This document shows, piece by piece, positions 39,245-48,757 of a stretch of DNA of 64,000 bases (positions are counted from its first letter, which is position 1; every line of letters begins with the position of its first letter). The notes under the pieces were generated by a model. The model was given only the letters and a program-made list of their open reading frames with translations, was not told the DNA's origin and ran no database searches. The translations under genes and the position numbers were made by a program. The stretch is from contig NZ_CP102428.1 in the NCBI RefSeq assembly GCF_024652905.1, positions 2,430,501 to 2,494,500 of the forward strand, given 5' to 3'. Source of the DNA: Pseudomonas oryzihabitans. GTDB taxonomy: Bacteria; Pseudomonadota; Gammaproteobacteria; Pseudomonadales; Pseudomonadaceae.

Positions 39245-41392
39245 TCAAGCGCTCACCTTGAACCTGTTGGCGAGCCGCTCCAGTGTGCACACTGCCCCAC
39301 CGGTCAACTGCGCACTCTGATGCGCCGCGGTACTGGACTGATGAACACTGGCCGCCAGGCTGCCCATGACCCTGAATCGCTGCCCGTTCTCCAGAGTTCC
39401 AGCGGTGAGCTTGTCGATGGTGATGAACAGTTGTTGCAACACCTGTTGAACCTCCTGCCTGTCTTCTGCAGCGGCCAAGGCCAATTGCAGGCCCGATTTC
39501 AGCTGTTCAATGCTGCTGTCCATGATGGCCACGGCGTCCTCGGTTCGACGCTGCATGTTGCTGATCATGTCGGCGATCTCTCCCGTGGAACGTGAGGTGC
39601 GATCGGCCAATTGCCGGACTTCATCGGCAACCACGGCGAAGCCCCGGCCACTTTCGCCCGCACGCGCCGCCTCGATGGCGGCGTTGAGGGCAAGCAGGTT
39701 GGTCTGATTGGCGATGGCGTTGATTACCGTCACGACCCGGCCGACTTCACTGGCGCTGTCTTTCACCTGCTTGATGGTGACGGTGGCCTCCTGTACCGAA
39801 CGCTGGATATCGCTGCTGCTGCTCTGGACCTCCTGAAACTGCTTACGCGCCTCCTGTGCAGCGGTTCGTACCTGGGCGCGCATGACCTCCACCTCCGTCC
39901 CCGCCTCTTCCAATTCCTTCACCTGACTGCCGAGCGTCTGCATGCCCAACTCAAGTAACGAGCGCAGCCGCTGAGACTCATTCAATGAACGCTGGCTGGT
40001 TCCCTGCAGCTGGCTGTTGGCCTGTTCGATGTCACTACTGGTCATGACCACCTGCCCCACCATTTGGCCAAGGCTGTCGATCAGGCTGTTGATCCACTGG
40101 GCCACCAACGAGATTTCGTCGGGCCGCTCGTTTTGGGCCGGCAACCGCTCGGTGAGATCGCCGCCGCCTTCGGCGATGGTTCGCAGCATTTGGCTGGTCT
40201 TCCTGAGTCTGCTTATCAGCGGTCTGCTGACGCGCGCACTGAACAGGACCGTACCCGCCATCGCGCTCGTGACTACGGCTGCACACTGCGCGACCAGCCC
40301 CAGGTTCAGTTTGGAACAAGCCAGCAGCGGTAGCAGACTGCAGCAGAGCGAGGTCACCAAGAAGTGCAGGTTGAGGCGGTATCTCAGGCTGTGATAGCGA
40401 AAGACTTCCTCCAGATCCGCTTCGCACATCATGCCCCAACGATCAGGCGATCCTGGCAGTGAAAAGGTGATGCCTCGTCCGACCACGGGCACATGACGGT
40501 AATCGGCATACCCCGGATAGTCGACGAAGAGGTTTTCACCGTGGCGGATGGTCTCGCGAATGCCGGGATGGAGCTGACCCGTGGCGGGATCGTTGAAGAC
40601 GATCTCGAATTCGGTATGGTTGCGGATCCGGACGTCACCGAAGGCAGTGCGGACCCCACTCTTCAGATTTTCCCCCTTGGAAAAGGTCGAATCCTCGAAC
40701 CGCGAACGCGACAAGGCGATACCCGGCTTCAGGTTAGGATCGAACCGCGATTCGACCATGAAGAGATAGTTGTCGCCTGAATCCTGATAGATATGCCCCG
40801 CTTCGCGCTGGATCAGATCACCGAGCACATCATTGGGAATACGCACGATCAATGCACCCTGCTGATCTCCACAGCGGGCCGGCTCGTAGAACATTAGGGT
40901 GACCGCATCGTGAAACTTCGAGGACGTCCGCCCTAACGCCTCCGTCACCGGATCCACATAAGGGCCATGGAGGAACCGCTGGGTCAGTCCGTTGCGCACC
41001 GCATCCTTGTGCAGATCGCAACTACCAATGCGGCTGGTCTTGGTGGAAATTATCACCTCGCCTTGGGCATCGATGAACGCTATCTCGCTCGCGTCCCGGA
41101 TAACCTGTTGCTTGGCCGCCAGCAGGGCGGGTACCTCTTCCACAGACAGGTCTGTGATGGCCGCCTTCAAGGTCCGTAAATGTTCCCAGATGCTTTCCGC
41201 CCAGGTCTGCAGTAGATCGCGACGAGTGTTGGCGAAGCTGACGAATGTGGCCTCCAATTCAGATTGGCGATCCCGGTTCAAGCAAGCGGCCCACCTGCGC
41301 ACAAGCTTGCTATTGGTACCCAGCCAGGGCAACCAGGCGCGCTCCTCGGGTGTCAGCGCCATGGGTTTGGAATATTGCGTGGAGCTATGCAT
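39245..41392 (-). CDS. Methyl-accepting chemotaxis protein with Cache-like sensor ahead of the membrane pair
   Basis: 715 residues. Residues 1-330 form a sensor region with Cache-like features ([21 protein letters not shown] ... [22 protein letters not shown]) but there is no N-terminal TM helix or signal peptide. Two hydrophobic helices follow at about 338-385, then HAMP about 385-440 and the signalling domain with [34 protein letters not shown] about 575-610. As written, the sensor would be cytoplasmic. The gene is visibly less GC-rich than its neighbours. A missed upstream start was considered; sequence beyond 41392 offers no in-frame membrane helix. Confidence 0.85.
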   Translation of the reverse strand: MHSSTQYSKPMALTPEERAWLPWLGTNSKLVRRWAACLNRDRQSELEATFVSFANTRRDLLQTWAESIWEHLRTLKAAITDLSVEEVPALLAAKQQVIRDASEIAFIDAQGEVIISTKTSRIGSCDLHKDAVRNGLTQRFLHGPYVDPVTEALGRTSSKFHDAVTLMFYEPARCGDQQGALIVRIPNDVLGDLIQREAGHIYQDSGDNYLFMVESRFDPNLKPGIALSRSRFEDSTFSKGENLKSGVRTAFGDVRIRNHTEFEIVFNDPATGQLHPGIRETIRHGENLFVDYPGYADYRHVPVVGRGITFSLPGSPDRWGMMCEADLEEVFRYHSLRYRLNLHFLVTSLCCSLLPLLACSKLNLGLVAQCAAVVTSAMAGTVLFSARVSRPLISRLRKTSQMLRTIAEGGGDLTERLPAQNERPDEISLVAQWINSLIDSLGQMVGQVVMTSSDIEQANSQLQGTSQRSLNESQRLRSLLELGMQTLGSQVKELEEAGTEVEVMRAQVRTAAQEARKQFQEVQSSSSDIQRSVQEATVTIKQVKDSASEVGRVVTVINAIANQTNLLALNAAIEAARAGESGRGFAVVADEVRQLADRTSRSTGEIADMISNMQRRTEDAVAIMDSSIEQLKSGLQLALAAAEDRQEVQQVLQQLFITIDKLTAGTLENGQRFRVMGSLAASVHQSSTAAHQSAQLTGGAVCTLERLANRFKVSA

Positions 41393-41651
41393 ACAGACAC
41401 CTCCTCGAGTGGGACATCATCGCGAGATGCAGTGCAATCAAAAGGCCATCAATCGAAACCGCCTGTCTCCTGTTTGAATCCGCTCAGCCTGGATGTGTAG
41501 GATCCGCAAGGCGTCTTGGGTGCCAAAGTGGTGCGAATCGAGATTTCCACGGTGAAATGAGACCTACATCGATGCACAAAAAACCTCTTAAACCCTTGAT
41601 ATAGAGCCTTTCTAAGCCTGAACGGCCACTACTGGAGTCCTCCTCTCCGTG

Positions 41652-41873
41652 ATGGATAAAAAGCTAAGTCGCCTGACCAAGATAGGTCTGGTCTTCTTCA
41701 TCCTCGGCCTGCTGGGCGTGGCCTTCGCCCTTTACGGTCTCTACCAGGGGCCCCGCCCTGCCGACCCCGGCGCGATCCGCAGCCTGCTGTTCGCAGCGGG
41801 GCTGCAGTTGACCGGCTACGTGCTGCTCAATCGCAATCGCTTCCGCTTCATGTTCGGCCGGCGCAAGGACTGA
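41652..41873 (+). CDS. Small two-helix membrane protein
   Basis: 73 residues. Two hydrophobic helices (IGLVFFILGLLGVAFALYGL and IRSLLFAAGLQLTGYVLL) and a basic C-terminal tail FRFMFGRRKD. ATG 41652 is preferred over the GTG three bases upstream. Ends 2 bp before the ElaA-like gene, so co-transcribed with it. Not recognised. Confidence 0.65.
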   Translation: MDKKLSRLTKIGLVFFILGLLGVAFALYGLYQGPRPADPGAIRSLLFAAGLQLTGYVLLNRNRFRFMFGRRKD

Positions 41874-41875
41874 GC

Positions 41876-42328
41876 ATGGCCATCCAGTGGATCTGCCGCG
41901 CCGCCCCGGCGCTGACTACCGCCGAGCTCTACGCCGCCCTGGTCCTGCGCGCCCGGGTCTTCGTGGTGGAGCAGCAGTGCGTCTATCCCGATCCCGACGG
42001 CCTGGATCTGTCGGACGACGTCTGGCACCTGTTCGGTTGGCGCGACGAGCAGTTGCACGCCTACCTGCGCCTGCTGGGCTCCGTACGCGATGAAGTGGTG
42101 ATCGGCCGGGTGATCGTCGCCCCCGAGGGCCGCGGCAGCGGTCTGGGCCATCTATTGCTGGCGGAAGCCTTGCGCGTCTGCGCCGAGCGCTGGCCCGGAC
42201 GTTCGTTGTTCCTCTCCGCCCAGGCTCATCTGCAGGCCTACTATGGCCGCTATGGCTTCACGCCCTGTTCAGGGGTGTACGACGAGGACGGCATCCCCCA
42301 TGTCGACATGCATCGCGCGGCGGACTAA
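41876..42328 (+). CDS. elaA: ElaA-like GNAT acetyltransferase
   Basis: 150 residues. ElaA family signature ELYAALVLRARVFVVEQQCVYPDPDGLD at the N-terminus, acetyl-CoA loop EGRGSGLG and AYYGRYGFTPCSGVYDEDGIPHVDM at the end. Substrate unknown. It overlaps the end of the convergent DUF3820 gene by 4 bp. Confidence 0.88.
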   Translation: MAIQWICRAAPALTTAELYAALVLRARVFVVEQQCVYPDPDGLDLSDDVWHLFGWRDEQLHAYLRLLGSVRDEVVIGRVIVAPEGRGSGLGHLLLAEALRVCAERWPGRSLFLSAQAHLQAYYGRYGFTPCSGVYDEDGIPHVDMHRAAD

Positions 42329-42540
42329 CGGCGACGGCGCAGCGGATCGAGCAGCGGCTTGAGGCCGTTGTGGTCGATCTCCTGCATCAGCGCCAGCAGC
42401 CGGCCCAGTTCACCGGGCGGAAAGCCGCTGCGGGCGAACCAGTTGAGGTAGTGGCCCGGCAGGTCGACCAGCAGGCGGCCGGCGTACTTGCCATAGGGCA
42501 TGGTCCAGGTCACCAGGGCTTCCAGGTCAGCGGGTTGCAT
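42325..42540 (-). CDS. DUF3820 family protein
   Basis: 71 residues. MPYGKYAGRLLVDLPGHYLNWF is the DUF3820 core, a small cytoplasmic family that includes a protein described in P. aeruginosa as a quorum-sensing-regulated virulence factor. GELGRLLALMQEIDHNGL follows and the protein ends in basic residues. Role not established. Confidence 0.8.
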   Translation of the reverse strand: MQPADLEALVTWTMPYGKYAGRLLVDLPGHYLNWFARSGFPPGELGRLLALMQEIDHNGLKPLLDPLRRRR

Positions 42541-42662
42541 CGCTTGTCTCCTCCAGACGGCCTGGCGATTATGCCATGCCGTCAGGGGTCAACCGTCGGC
42601 CGCGGGGAGCACCAGCTCTCCGCGACGATCCCAGCTACACCAGGTCTGCAGAGGATTTCCGC

Positions 42663-43469
42663 ATGAGCAATGTTACCCGGCCCCTGGCCGCCGTCACCGG
42701 TGCCTCCAGTGGCATCGGCTTCGAACTGGCCAAGCAGCTGGCCCGCCATGGCCACGATCTGCTGCTGGTCTCCCGCGGTGATGGGCTGGACGCCGCCGAG
42801 CGCGAATTGCGTGCCCTGGGGGTCAAGGTCTGGAGCCATGCGGCCGATCTGCGCACCGCCGTAGGCGTGGAAGAGACCTATAGATTCCTGCGCCGCCAGG
42901 GCCGTCCGCTGGACGTCGTGGTGCTCAACGCCGGCGTCGGCCTGGGTGGCGCCTTCGTTGGCCAGACGCGGCTGGAAGACGAGATGGCGCTGATTCAGCT
43001 CAATGTGATGTCCACCGTGCACCTGGCCAAGCTGGTGTTGCCGGACATGGTCGCCGCCGGTCGCGGCCGGGTGCTCTTCACCTCGTCCATCTCGGCCACC
43101 GCGCCGATTCCCTTCGAGGCCGTCTACGGCGCTTCCAAGGCCTTCATCAATTCCTTCGCCTTCGCCCTGCGCAACGAACTCAAGGACAGCGGCGTGACCC
43201 TCACGGTGCTCATGCCCGGCCAGACCGATACCAACTTCTTCCACCGCGCCGGCGAGGACGACACCAGTGTGGGTGCCGGGCCCAAGAACGATCCGGTCCA
43301 GGTGGCCGCCCAGGGCTACGCCGCCCTGATGCAGGGCCTCGACCATGTCTATGGCGGCGGCCCAGAGGTGCAGCACGAGGGCGAGGTGCTCAATCGGGTG
43401 GAAAGCGAAGCCCAGAAGGCCGAGCGTCATCGCGCCTGGTCGGAGCCGGGCTCGGCGGAAAAGGACTAG
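42663..43469 (+). CDS. Short-chain dehydrogenase/reductase
   Basis: 268 residues, classical SDR: cofactor motif TGASSGIG (about 13-20), NAG at about 91-93, catalytic Ser in FTSSISA and YGASK (Tyr/Lys). The C-terminal part with LMPGQTDTNFF matches the SDR group annotated as oxidoreductases of unknown substrate. ATG 42663 follows AGAGGATTTCC. Monocistronic. Confidence 0.88.
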   Translation: MSNVTRPLAAVTGASSGIGFELAKQLARHGHDLLLVSRGDGLDAAERELRALGVKVWSHAADLRTAVGVEETYRFLRRQGRPLDVVVLNAGVGLGGAFVGQTRLEDEMALIQLNVMSTVHLAKLVLPDMVAAGRGRVLFTSSISATAPIPFEAVYGASKAFINSFAFALRNELKDSGVTLTVLMPGQTDTNFFHRAGEDDTSVGAGPKNDPVQVAAQGYAALMQGLDHVYGGGPEVQHEGEVLNRVESEAQKAERHRAWSEPGSAEKD

Positions 43470-43508
43470 CGGCCCTCATGCCAGGCGCTGGCAGACGCCG
43501 CTGGTGAC

Positions 43509-43544
43509 GTCAGGCGAGGCGTCACGGCCAAGGCCCCGCCTGAC
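43509..43544. terminator. Possible bidirectional terminator
   Basis: GTCAGGCG (43509-43516) and CGCCTGAC (43537-43544), with inner GCGTCACGGCCAAGGCC, between two convergent genes. No clear T run on either side, so it may be factor-assisted or only an RNA 3'-end stabiliser. Confidence 0.4.
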
Positions 43545-43560
43545 ATCCAGATAGCCGCCT

Positions 43561-43752
43561 CTAGTTGACCGGCGTGGCCCCAGGTGTGCCGCACTTGGCG
43601 AACCTGCCCTGGCTGTCCTTGCATTGCGCCGCCTTGGTCTTGGCTGTGTCGCATTTGACGAACTTGCCGTGAGCGTCGCGGCAGGGCGCCGCCTGGACGC
43701 TGGCGGCGGCGAAGAGGGTCAGGGCTACCGCGGTGAGCAACGCTTTGAGCAT
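43561..43752 (-). CDS. Small exported protein with duplicated Cys motif
   Basis: 63 residues. Signal peptide MLKALLTAVALTLFAAASVQA, then a mature part of about 42 residues made of two copies of C-[RK]-D-[AS]-x-G-[KR]-F-[VA]-K-C (CRDAHGKFVKC and CKDSQGRFAKC) joined by a TAKTKAAQ linker. Four cysteines suggest one disulfide per repeat. Periplasmic, function unknown. Confidence 0.7.
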   Translation of the reverse strand: MLKALLTAVALTLFAAASVQAAPCRDAHGKFVKCDTAKTKAAQCKDSQGRFAKCGTPGATPVN

Positions 43753-43935
43753 GACGATCACCTTCAGGGCCGGGAGTGGCCCCTTGAAGCGTAGCGGAAG
43801 CCAGTGCAGTCGCCACCTGCCCGGCCAAAGCCGCGGCCAGGACCACTGTATGCCTAGATCCGGTCGCGACTGCGTCTCTTCAGAGGCCCTGCCTGCCAGG
43901 CAAGATAAGCCCTCGCGAATAACGGGAGACACGCC

Positions 43936-44628
43936 ATGCGCACCCTTGGCCTGCTGGGCGGCATGAGCTGGGAAAGCTCGGCTCACTACTATCGCATCCT
44001 CAATGAAGAAGTCCGGCGCCGGCTGGGCGGCAGTCATTCGGCAGCCTGCCTGCTGCTGTCGGTGGATTTCGCCGAGATCGCCGCGCTGCAGCATGCCGGC
44101 GACTGGACGGCGCTTGGTCAGCGTCTACAAGGCCATGCGCGGCAACTGGCTGCCGGCGGCGCCGAGGCGCTGGTGCTCTGTACCAACACCATGCACTGCC
44201 TGGCAACGGAGATCGAGGCAGCCACGGCGCTGCCGTTGCTGCACATTGCCGACCCCACGGGTGCGGCGATCCGCGCCCGGGGCCTGCGGACTGTCGGCCT
44301 GCTGGGCACCGCCTTCACCATGGAACAGGCCTTCTATCGCGAGCGGCTGACGGCACACTTCGGTCTGGAGGTCCTGGTGCCCGAAGCGACCGCGCGCCAG
44401 ACCGTGCATCACGTCATCTATGACGAGCTGGTACGTGGCGAGGTGCGCCCCGAGTCGCGGACAGCCTATCGCGCGATCATCGCCGAGCTGGTCGCCCAGG
44501 GGGCCGAAGGCATCGTGCTCGGTTGCACCGAGATCATGCTGCTGGTGGATCAGCGCGACAGCGCGGTGCCGCTGTTCGACACCACGCGGCTGCATGCGCA
44601 GGCCGCCGTGGACTGGGCGCTGGACTAG
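43936..44628 (+). CDS. Aspartate/glutamate racemase family protein (YgeA-like)
   Basis: 230 residues. Two catalytic cysteines of the PLP-independent racemase fold are present, in VLCTNTMHC and LGCTEIML, one from each pseudo-symmetric half. The start RTLGLLGGMSWESSAHYYR is typical of YgeA-type broad-specificity amino acid racemases. Its 3' end overlaps the convergent LRR kinase gene by 4 bp. Confidence 0.9.
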   Translation: MRTLGLLGGMSWESSAHYYRILNEEVRRRLGGSHSAACLLLSVDFAEIAALQHAGDWTALGQRLQGHARQLAAGGAEALVLCTNTMHCLATEIEAATALPLLHIADPTGAAIRARGLRTVGLLGTAFTMEQAFYRERLTAHFGLEVLVPEATARQTVHHVIYDELVRGEVRPESRTAYRAIIAELVAQGAEGIVLGCTEIMLLVDQRDSAVPLFDTTRLHAQAAVDWALD

Positions 44629-45929
44629 CCCTGCAGCCGCTGCGCCACCTCGGCCAGCAGGGGGCGCGCATCAAGATCGGGTTGCTGGCACTCCGCGGCC
44701 AGGGCCGCCAACGCCGGATCGACCGGCTCGCTGCACCGCGTCAACCACTCTTCCAGCAGGATGCCGAAGGCACGACTCTCGAAGCGCTGCAGGCGCGCGG
44801 CCTGCGCAGCGTCCTCAGGGAGCAGCGAGGCGCCCCCGAAGTCGCCCAGCAGGCAGCGCGCGCCACCGTCCCAGAGGATGTTGTGGGCATAGAAGTCACC
44901 GTGGACCAGGCCATGTCCGTGCAGGTGCGCCAGGGCGCTGGCCATGCCGCCGGCCATCTCACGTACGGCGGCGGCGGTAAAGCGGGTGTCTTCCGGATAG
45001 ACGTCACGGCTGCACGTAGTGAAGCTGGGCGGCCCGGCCAGGTTGCCGAAGGCCGGCTCCACCAGCTCCAGCACCAGGCCACTGCGCTGCTCGGGATGCT
45101 CGGCCAGATCGCCGAGGGCGCCGATCAGCCAGGGATGGGTGCCGGCGCTGAGGCTGGCGGCGCTTTCGCTTTCTGGGGTGCCATCGCTGGTCATGCTGCC
45201 CTTGAACAGCTTGACGGCGACCTCGCGCGGCCCCGTGGGCGACTGCCAGCGCGCCTGGTGGATGATGCCGGAGGCGCCCTCCCCCAGCCGCTCGCCCAGC
45301 GTCAGGTCGCTCCAGGCGATGCGTTGTTGCCGCGCCGCCTGGGTGCGCACCGCGCGCTCGCGCTCGGCCCCCAGGGGATTGTCGCCATAGGCCAGCCAGG
45401 TCAGCCGGGGCAGCGCGAGAATGGCCGGGGGCAGCGCCGCGAAGCGATTCGCCGACAGCCGCAGCAGCTCCAGCTGGTGCAGGTCGGCCATGCTCGCCGG
45501 CAAAGCCTCCAGCCGGTTGCCGGCCAACATCAGTTTTTGCAGCGCGGGTCGTTCACCCAGGGCGGCGGGTAACTCGGCGATGCGGTTGTCGGTCAGGATC
45601 AGCCAGCGCAGGCGCGGTGGCAGGGCCGCAGCACTCACTCGCTCCAGCTGGCAGGCCTTGAAGCCGATCATCTCTAGGTTGGGTAGCGTACCCAGCACCT
45701 CGGGCAACTCGGTGAAGGGATTGCCCGAGCAGAAGAGAATGCGCAGCTGGTGCAGCCGGCCCAGGTCGGCGGGCAGGCGGGTCAGCCGATTGCCCGACAG
45801 GTCGAGGATTTCCAGGCTGTCGGCCAGGCTATAGAGCTCTTCGGGGAATTCGGTCAGGTCGGCGCGCAGGGTCAGGCGCGTGGCCCCGGCCAGTTCGCCG
45901 GCACGCAGCCGGGCTAGGGTATCCGTCAT
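44625..45929 (-). CDS. Leucine-rich-repeat protein fused to a Ser/Thr protein kinase
   Basis: 434 residues. About seven LRR units occupy residues 30-205 (LEILDLSGNRLTRLPADLG, LQKLMLAGNRLEALPASM and others). A eukaryotic-type kinase follows (about 215-434): glycine loop GERLGEGASG, VAVKLF with the ATP lysine, catalytic loop HGDFYAHNIL (Asp and Asn kept, Arg of HRD changed to Gly) and DFGGAS. No TM or signal, so cytoplasmic. This LRR-kinase type recurs in pseudomonads; substrates are unknown. Start 45929 is the ATG before MTDTLARL. Confidence 0.9.
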   Translation of the reverse strand: MTDTLARLRAGELAGATRLTLRADLTEFPEELYSLADSLEILDLSGNRLTRLPADLGRLHQLRILFCSGNPFTELPEVLGTLPNLEMIGFKACQLERVSAAALPPRLRWLILTDNRIAELPAALGERPALQKLMLAGNRLEALPASMADLHQLELLRLSANRFAALPPAILALPRLTWLAYGDNPLGAERERAVRTQAARQQRIAWSDLTLGERLGEGASGIIHQARWQSPTGPREVAVKLFKGSMTSDGTPESESAASLSAGTHPWLIGALGDLAEHPEQRSGLVLELVEPAFGNLAGPPSFTTCSRDVYPEDTRFTAAAVREMAGGMASALAHLHGHGLVHGDFYAHNILWDGGARCLLGDFGGASLLPEDAAQAARLQRFESRAFGILLEEWLTRCSEPVDPALAALAAECQQPDLDARPLLAEVAQRLQG

Positions 45930-46003
45930 GGCAAAGCGACTCTCACGGTCTGGAAAAACCGGCATCCGGCCGGTGATGGCGCGGACGTTAGCACGCCGGG
46001 CCG

Positions 46004-46681
46004 CTAGCTGCGGTCCTCGTGCACCAGAATGCGCGCCACTGCCTCTTGCAGCGTGCCGGCGGTCACCAGGGGCGGCGCCAGAGGATTGGCCACCTGGTCG
46101 GAACGCCGCTGCAGCAGGGCACCCCTGAACCCGGCAGCCTGGGCGCCGGCGATGTCCCAGGCATGGACGGCGATCAGCCACAGGCGCTCGACCGGCTCGC
46201 CCAGGTTGGCGGCGGCCTGGCGATAGGTGGCCGTGGCGGGCTTGCTGGCACTGGCGTCCTCGGCCGAGAGGATGTCGGCGAAAGCATCGCTCAGGCCGGC
46301 GTATTCCAGCTGCGCCTGGGTGGCGGCGCGGGCGTTGTTGGAGAAGGCGATGCAGCGCACGCCCTGCGCCCGAGCAAAATCGAGGCCCGCGCGGACATCG
46401 GCATGGGCGGGCAGCCGTTTGAGCGCATCGGCGACACGTTGCTTGTCCGCTGCGGCCAGCGTACGCCCGAGCCGCGCCGCGATCATGTCCAGCGCCGCCT
46501 GGCCCTGGACCTCGAAGGGCGCGTGCCGGCCGCAGAGCTCGGCGGTCATGGCGTTCTGCAGGGTCTGGGCGAACCACAGCGTACGGCTCTGGGGGTCGCC
46601 GAACAGCTCGGTGAACAGGCCGTCCAGCGCGGACAGGTCCAGCACGGTCTCGTTGATGTCGAACAGGCAGGTCAGGGTCAT
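46004..46681 (-). CDS. HAD-superfamily type II haloacid dehalogenase-like hydrolase
   Basis: 225 residues. HAD motif I FDINETVLD (nucleophile Asp), motif II AFSNN, motif III Lys in SASKP, and motif IV region AVHAWDIAGAQAAGF, which is typical of (S)-2-haloacid dehalogenases. Hydrolyses a C-halogen or phosphate ester; substrate not determined. Confidence 0.87.
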   Translation of the reverse strand: MTLTCLFDINETVLDLSALDGLFTELFGDPQSRTLWFAQTLQNAMTAELCGRHAPFEVQGQAALDMIAARLGRTLAAADKQRVADALKRLPAHADVRAGLDFARAQGVRCIAFSNNARAATQAQLEYAGLSDAFADILSAEDASASKPATATYRQAAANLGEPVERLWLIAVHAWDIAGAQAAGFRGALLQRRSDQVANPLAPPLVTAGTLQEAVARILVHEDRS

Positions 46682-46916
46682 GGTCGCTACTCGGCGGAGG
46701 TTGTGCGTTCGACCAGGACTCGCGATCGACGTGCAGCCGCGCTAAGGTTTGCAGGACGTGCAGACGCGAGAAACAGCTAAAGTCTTATGATTTGCAGCCG
46801 ATACCCTCAGTCAGCCCGCCTCTTGTCAGCCGCTCGTCCGGCTCTACTGGCGCTCCGGTCTTCCAAGCTGTGCCTGGGTCTCCTGCCAGGCCTGTCGATT
46901 CTCTTGAGCTAGTCCG

Positions 46917-48674
46917 ATGGCCGATCCCTTGAAGTACGAAGATGACCGCCTCAACGCCTTGCATGCCCTGGAGCTGCTCGACTCGGCGCCGGCGGAGGAA
47001 TTCGACCGCCTCTGCGAACTGGTCGCCAGCAGCTTCAATGTGCCGACCGCGCTGATCAGCCTGGTGGATCGCGATCGCCAGTGGTTCAAGGCCCGCGTCG
47101 GCTTCGACCTGGTGCAGATGCCCATCGAGGACGCCTTCTGCGCCCACACCATCCAGGCCGCGGATGGCCGGATGGAGATCAACGATGCCCGCTGCGATAC
47201 CCGCTTCAGCCACAATCCCCTAGTGGTCAAGGCGCCGCTGGTGCGCTTCTATGCCGGCTCGGCCCTGGTCACCGAGGGCGGCTATGCCATCGGCAGCCTC
47301 TGCATCCTCGACAACCAACCACGCGAGCTGACGGCGACGGAACGCAAGCGCCTGGACGATTTCGCCGCCCAGGTGATGAGACTCATCGTCCTGCGTCAGC
47401 ACCTGCGCCGGCGCGATCCGGTCAGCGGTCTGCCCAATCGGCAGCAGTTCCAAGCCGATGTGGCCCAGTTGACCGAACTCCATCCCGGCGAGGCGCGCCT
47501 GCTGGTGCTGGTGGATCCGCTGGAAACCCACTGGAAGGAGCAGCTGGTGCTGGCCCAGGGCATGTGGCCCTTCGAGACCTTTCTGCGCAGCCTGGCCCTG
47601 CGCCTGTGCGACGCCCTGAGCGAGCGGGCCAAGGTCTATCACGTGGACACCAAGAGATTCGCCTTTCTGTTGCCCGCGAACTACGACTACCCGCCGCTGC
47701 TGGAAGCCCTGATCGCCCAGTTGCGGACCCCGGTCCAGGCCGACCGGATTCCCATCGATCCGCCGGTAAAGGCCGGCGTGGTGCCCTTCGAGCTCAAACC
47801 GGGCGAGGTGCGCGATCTGCTGCGCAAGGCCATGGTAGCCGTCAACCAGGCCGCCCTGAGCCCCCGCCACTGGGGACTCTACGAACGCCCCCTGGACGAA
47901 GCCTTCCAGCGGATCTTCCAGCTGGTCCGGCAGCTTCCCGAGGCCCTGGAGCGCGGTGACTTCAGCCTGGCCTTCCAGCCGCGCCTGGCCCTGCCTGGGC
48001 GCCGGCTGTGCAGCGCCGAAGCCCTGCTGCGCTGGACGCACCCACAACTCGGGCCCATCGCGCCGGGCGACTTCATTCCGGCGATCGAAAAGACCGCGCT
48101 GATCCACAGCGTCACCCGGTGGGTGATCCGCACCGCCATCGGCCAACTGGCGCGCTGGGACAGCCGCTACCAGGGACGGCTGTCGCTCAACCTGTCACCG
48201 CGGGATTTCGACGAAGGCGATCTGGTCGAGTTGTTGCGCGAGACCTGCCAGCGCCAGGGCGTCGATCCACGACGGCTGGAGGTGGAGATCACCGAAGGCG
48301 AATGGCTGAGACGTAATCCGGAGGCCATCGCCCAGCTGCATGCCCTGCGCGAGCTGGGCCTGGAAATCGCCATCGACGACTTCGGCAGTGGCTACAGCAA
48401 CTTCGCCTACCTCTACGAATTGCCGGTCACCAGCGTCAAGCTCGATCGCTCGCTGATCCACGACCTGCCCGAAGATCCACGCAAGCAGGAGGTGGTCCGG
48501 GCGCTGCTGGCACTGATCGGCAAGCTGGGCTATCGCAGCGTCGCCGAAGGGATAGAGACCCCCGAGGTGCTGGCCTTCCTGCAGGAAGCCGGCTGCGATG
48601 AGGTCCAGGGCTATCTGCTGGCCCGCCCCATGGCCCTGCCCGCCTTCGAGGCCTGGTACGCCGAACAGGCTTAA
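46917..48674 (+). CDS. GAF-(degenerate GGDEF)-EAL c-di-GMP phosphodiesterase
   Basis: 585 residues, cytoplasmic. GAF about 20-155, then a GGDEF-like domain about 165-320 whose active motif is gone (VDTKRFAF where GGDEF should be), and EAL about 335-580. The EAL set is complete: EALLRW (E368), NLSP, EITE, DDFGSG, KLDRS, AEGIE and VQGY. It should hydrolyse c-di-GMP to pGpG, with GAF and the dead GGDEF as input or GTP sensor. First of three consecutive c-di-GMP genes. Confidence 0.9.
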   Translation: MADPLKYEDDRLNALHALELLDSAPAEEFDRLCELVASSFNVPTALISLVDRDRQWFKARVGFDLVQMPIEDAFCAHTIQAADGRMEINDARCDTRFSHNPLVVKAPLVRFYAGSALVTEGGYAIGSLCILDNQPRELTATERKRLDDFAAQVMRLIVLRQHLRRRDPVSGLPNRQQFQADVAQLTELHPGEARLLVLVDPLETHWKEQLVLAQGMWPFETFLRSLALRLCDALSERAKVYHVDTKRFAFLLPANYDYPPLLEALIAQLRTPVQADRIPIDPPVKAGVVPFELKPGEVRDLLRKAMVAVNQAALSPRHWGLYERPLDEAFQRIFQLVRQLPEALERGDFSLAFQPRLALPGRRLCSAEALLRWTHPQLGPIAPGDFIPAIEKTALIHSVTRWVIRTAIGQLARWDSRYQGRLSLNLSPRDFDEGDLVELLRETCQRQGVDPRRLEVEITEGEWLRRNPEAIAQLHALRELGLEIAIDDFGSGYSNFAYLYELPVTSVKLDRSLIHDLPEDPRKQEVVRALLALIGKLGYRSVAEGIETPEVLAFLQEAGCDEVQGYLLARPMALPAFEAWYAEQA

Positions 48675-48757
48675 GCCATACAGATGAGGTCATTTGACTG
48701 ACAAATTCATTCCAGGCTCTACACTGGTTCAGGTCGTAGTTTCCCGGGAGTGAGGAC

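Noticed and set aside
39245-41651. Genomic island around the chemoreceptor
   Set aside because: The lower GC is limited to the receptor and its upstream spacer; there is no integrase, tRNA boundary or direct repeat, so an island is not supported.
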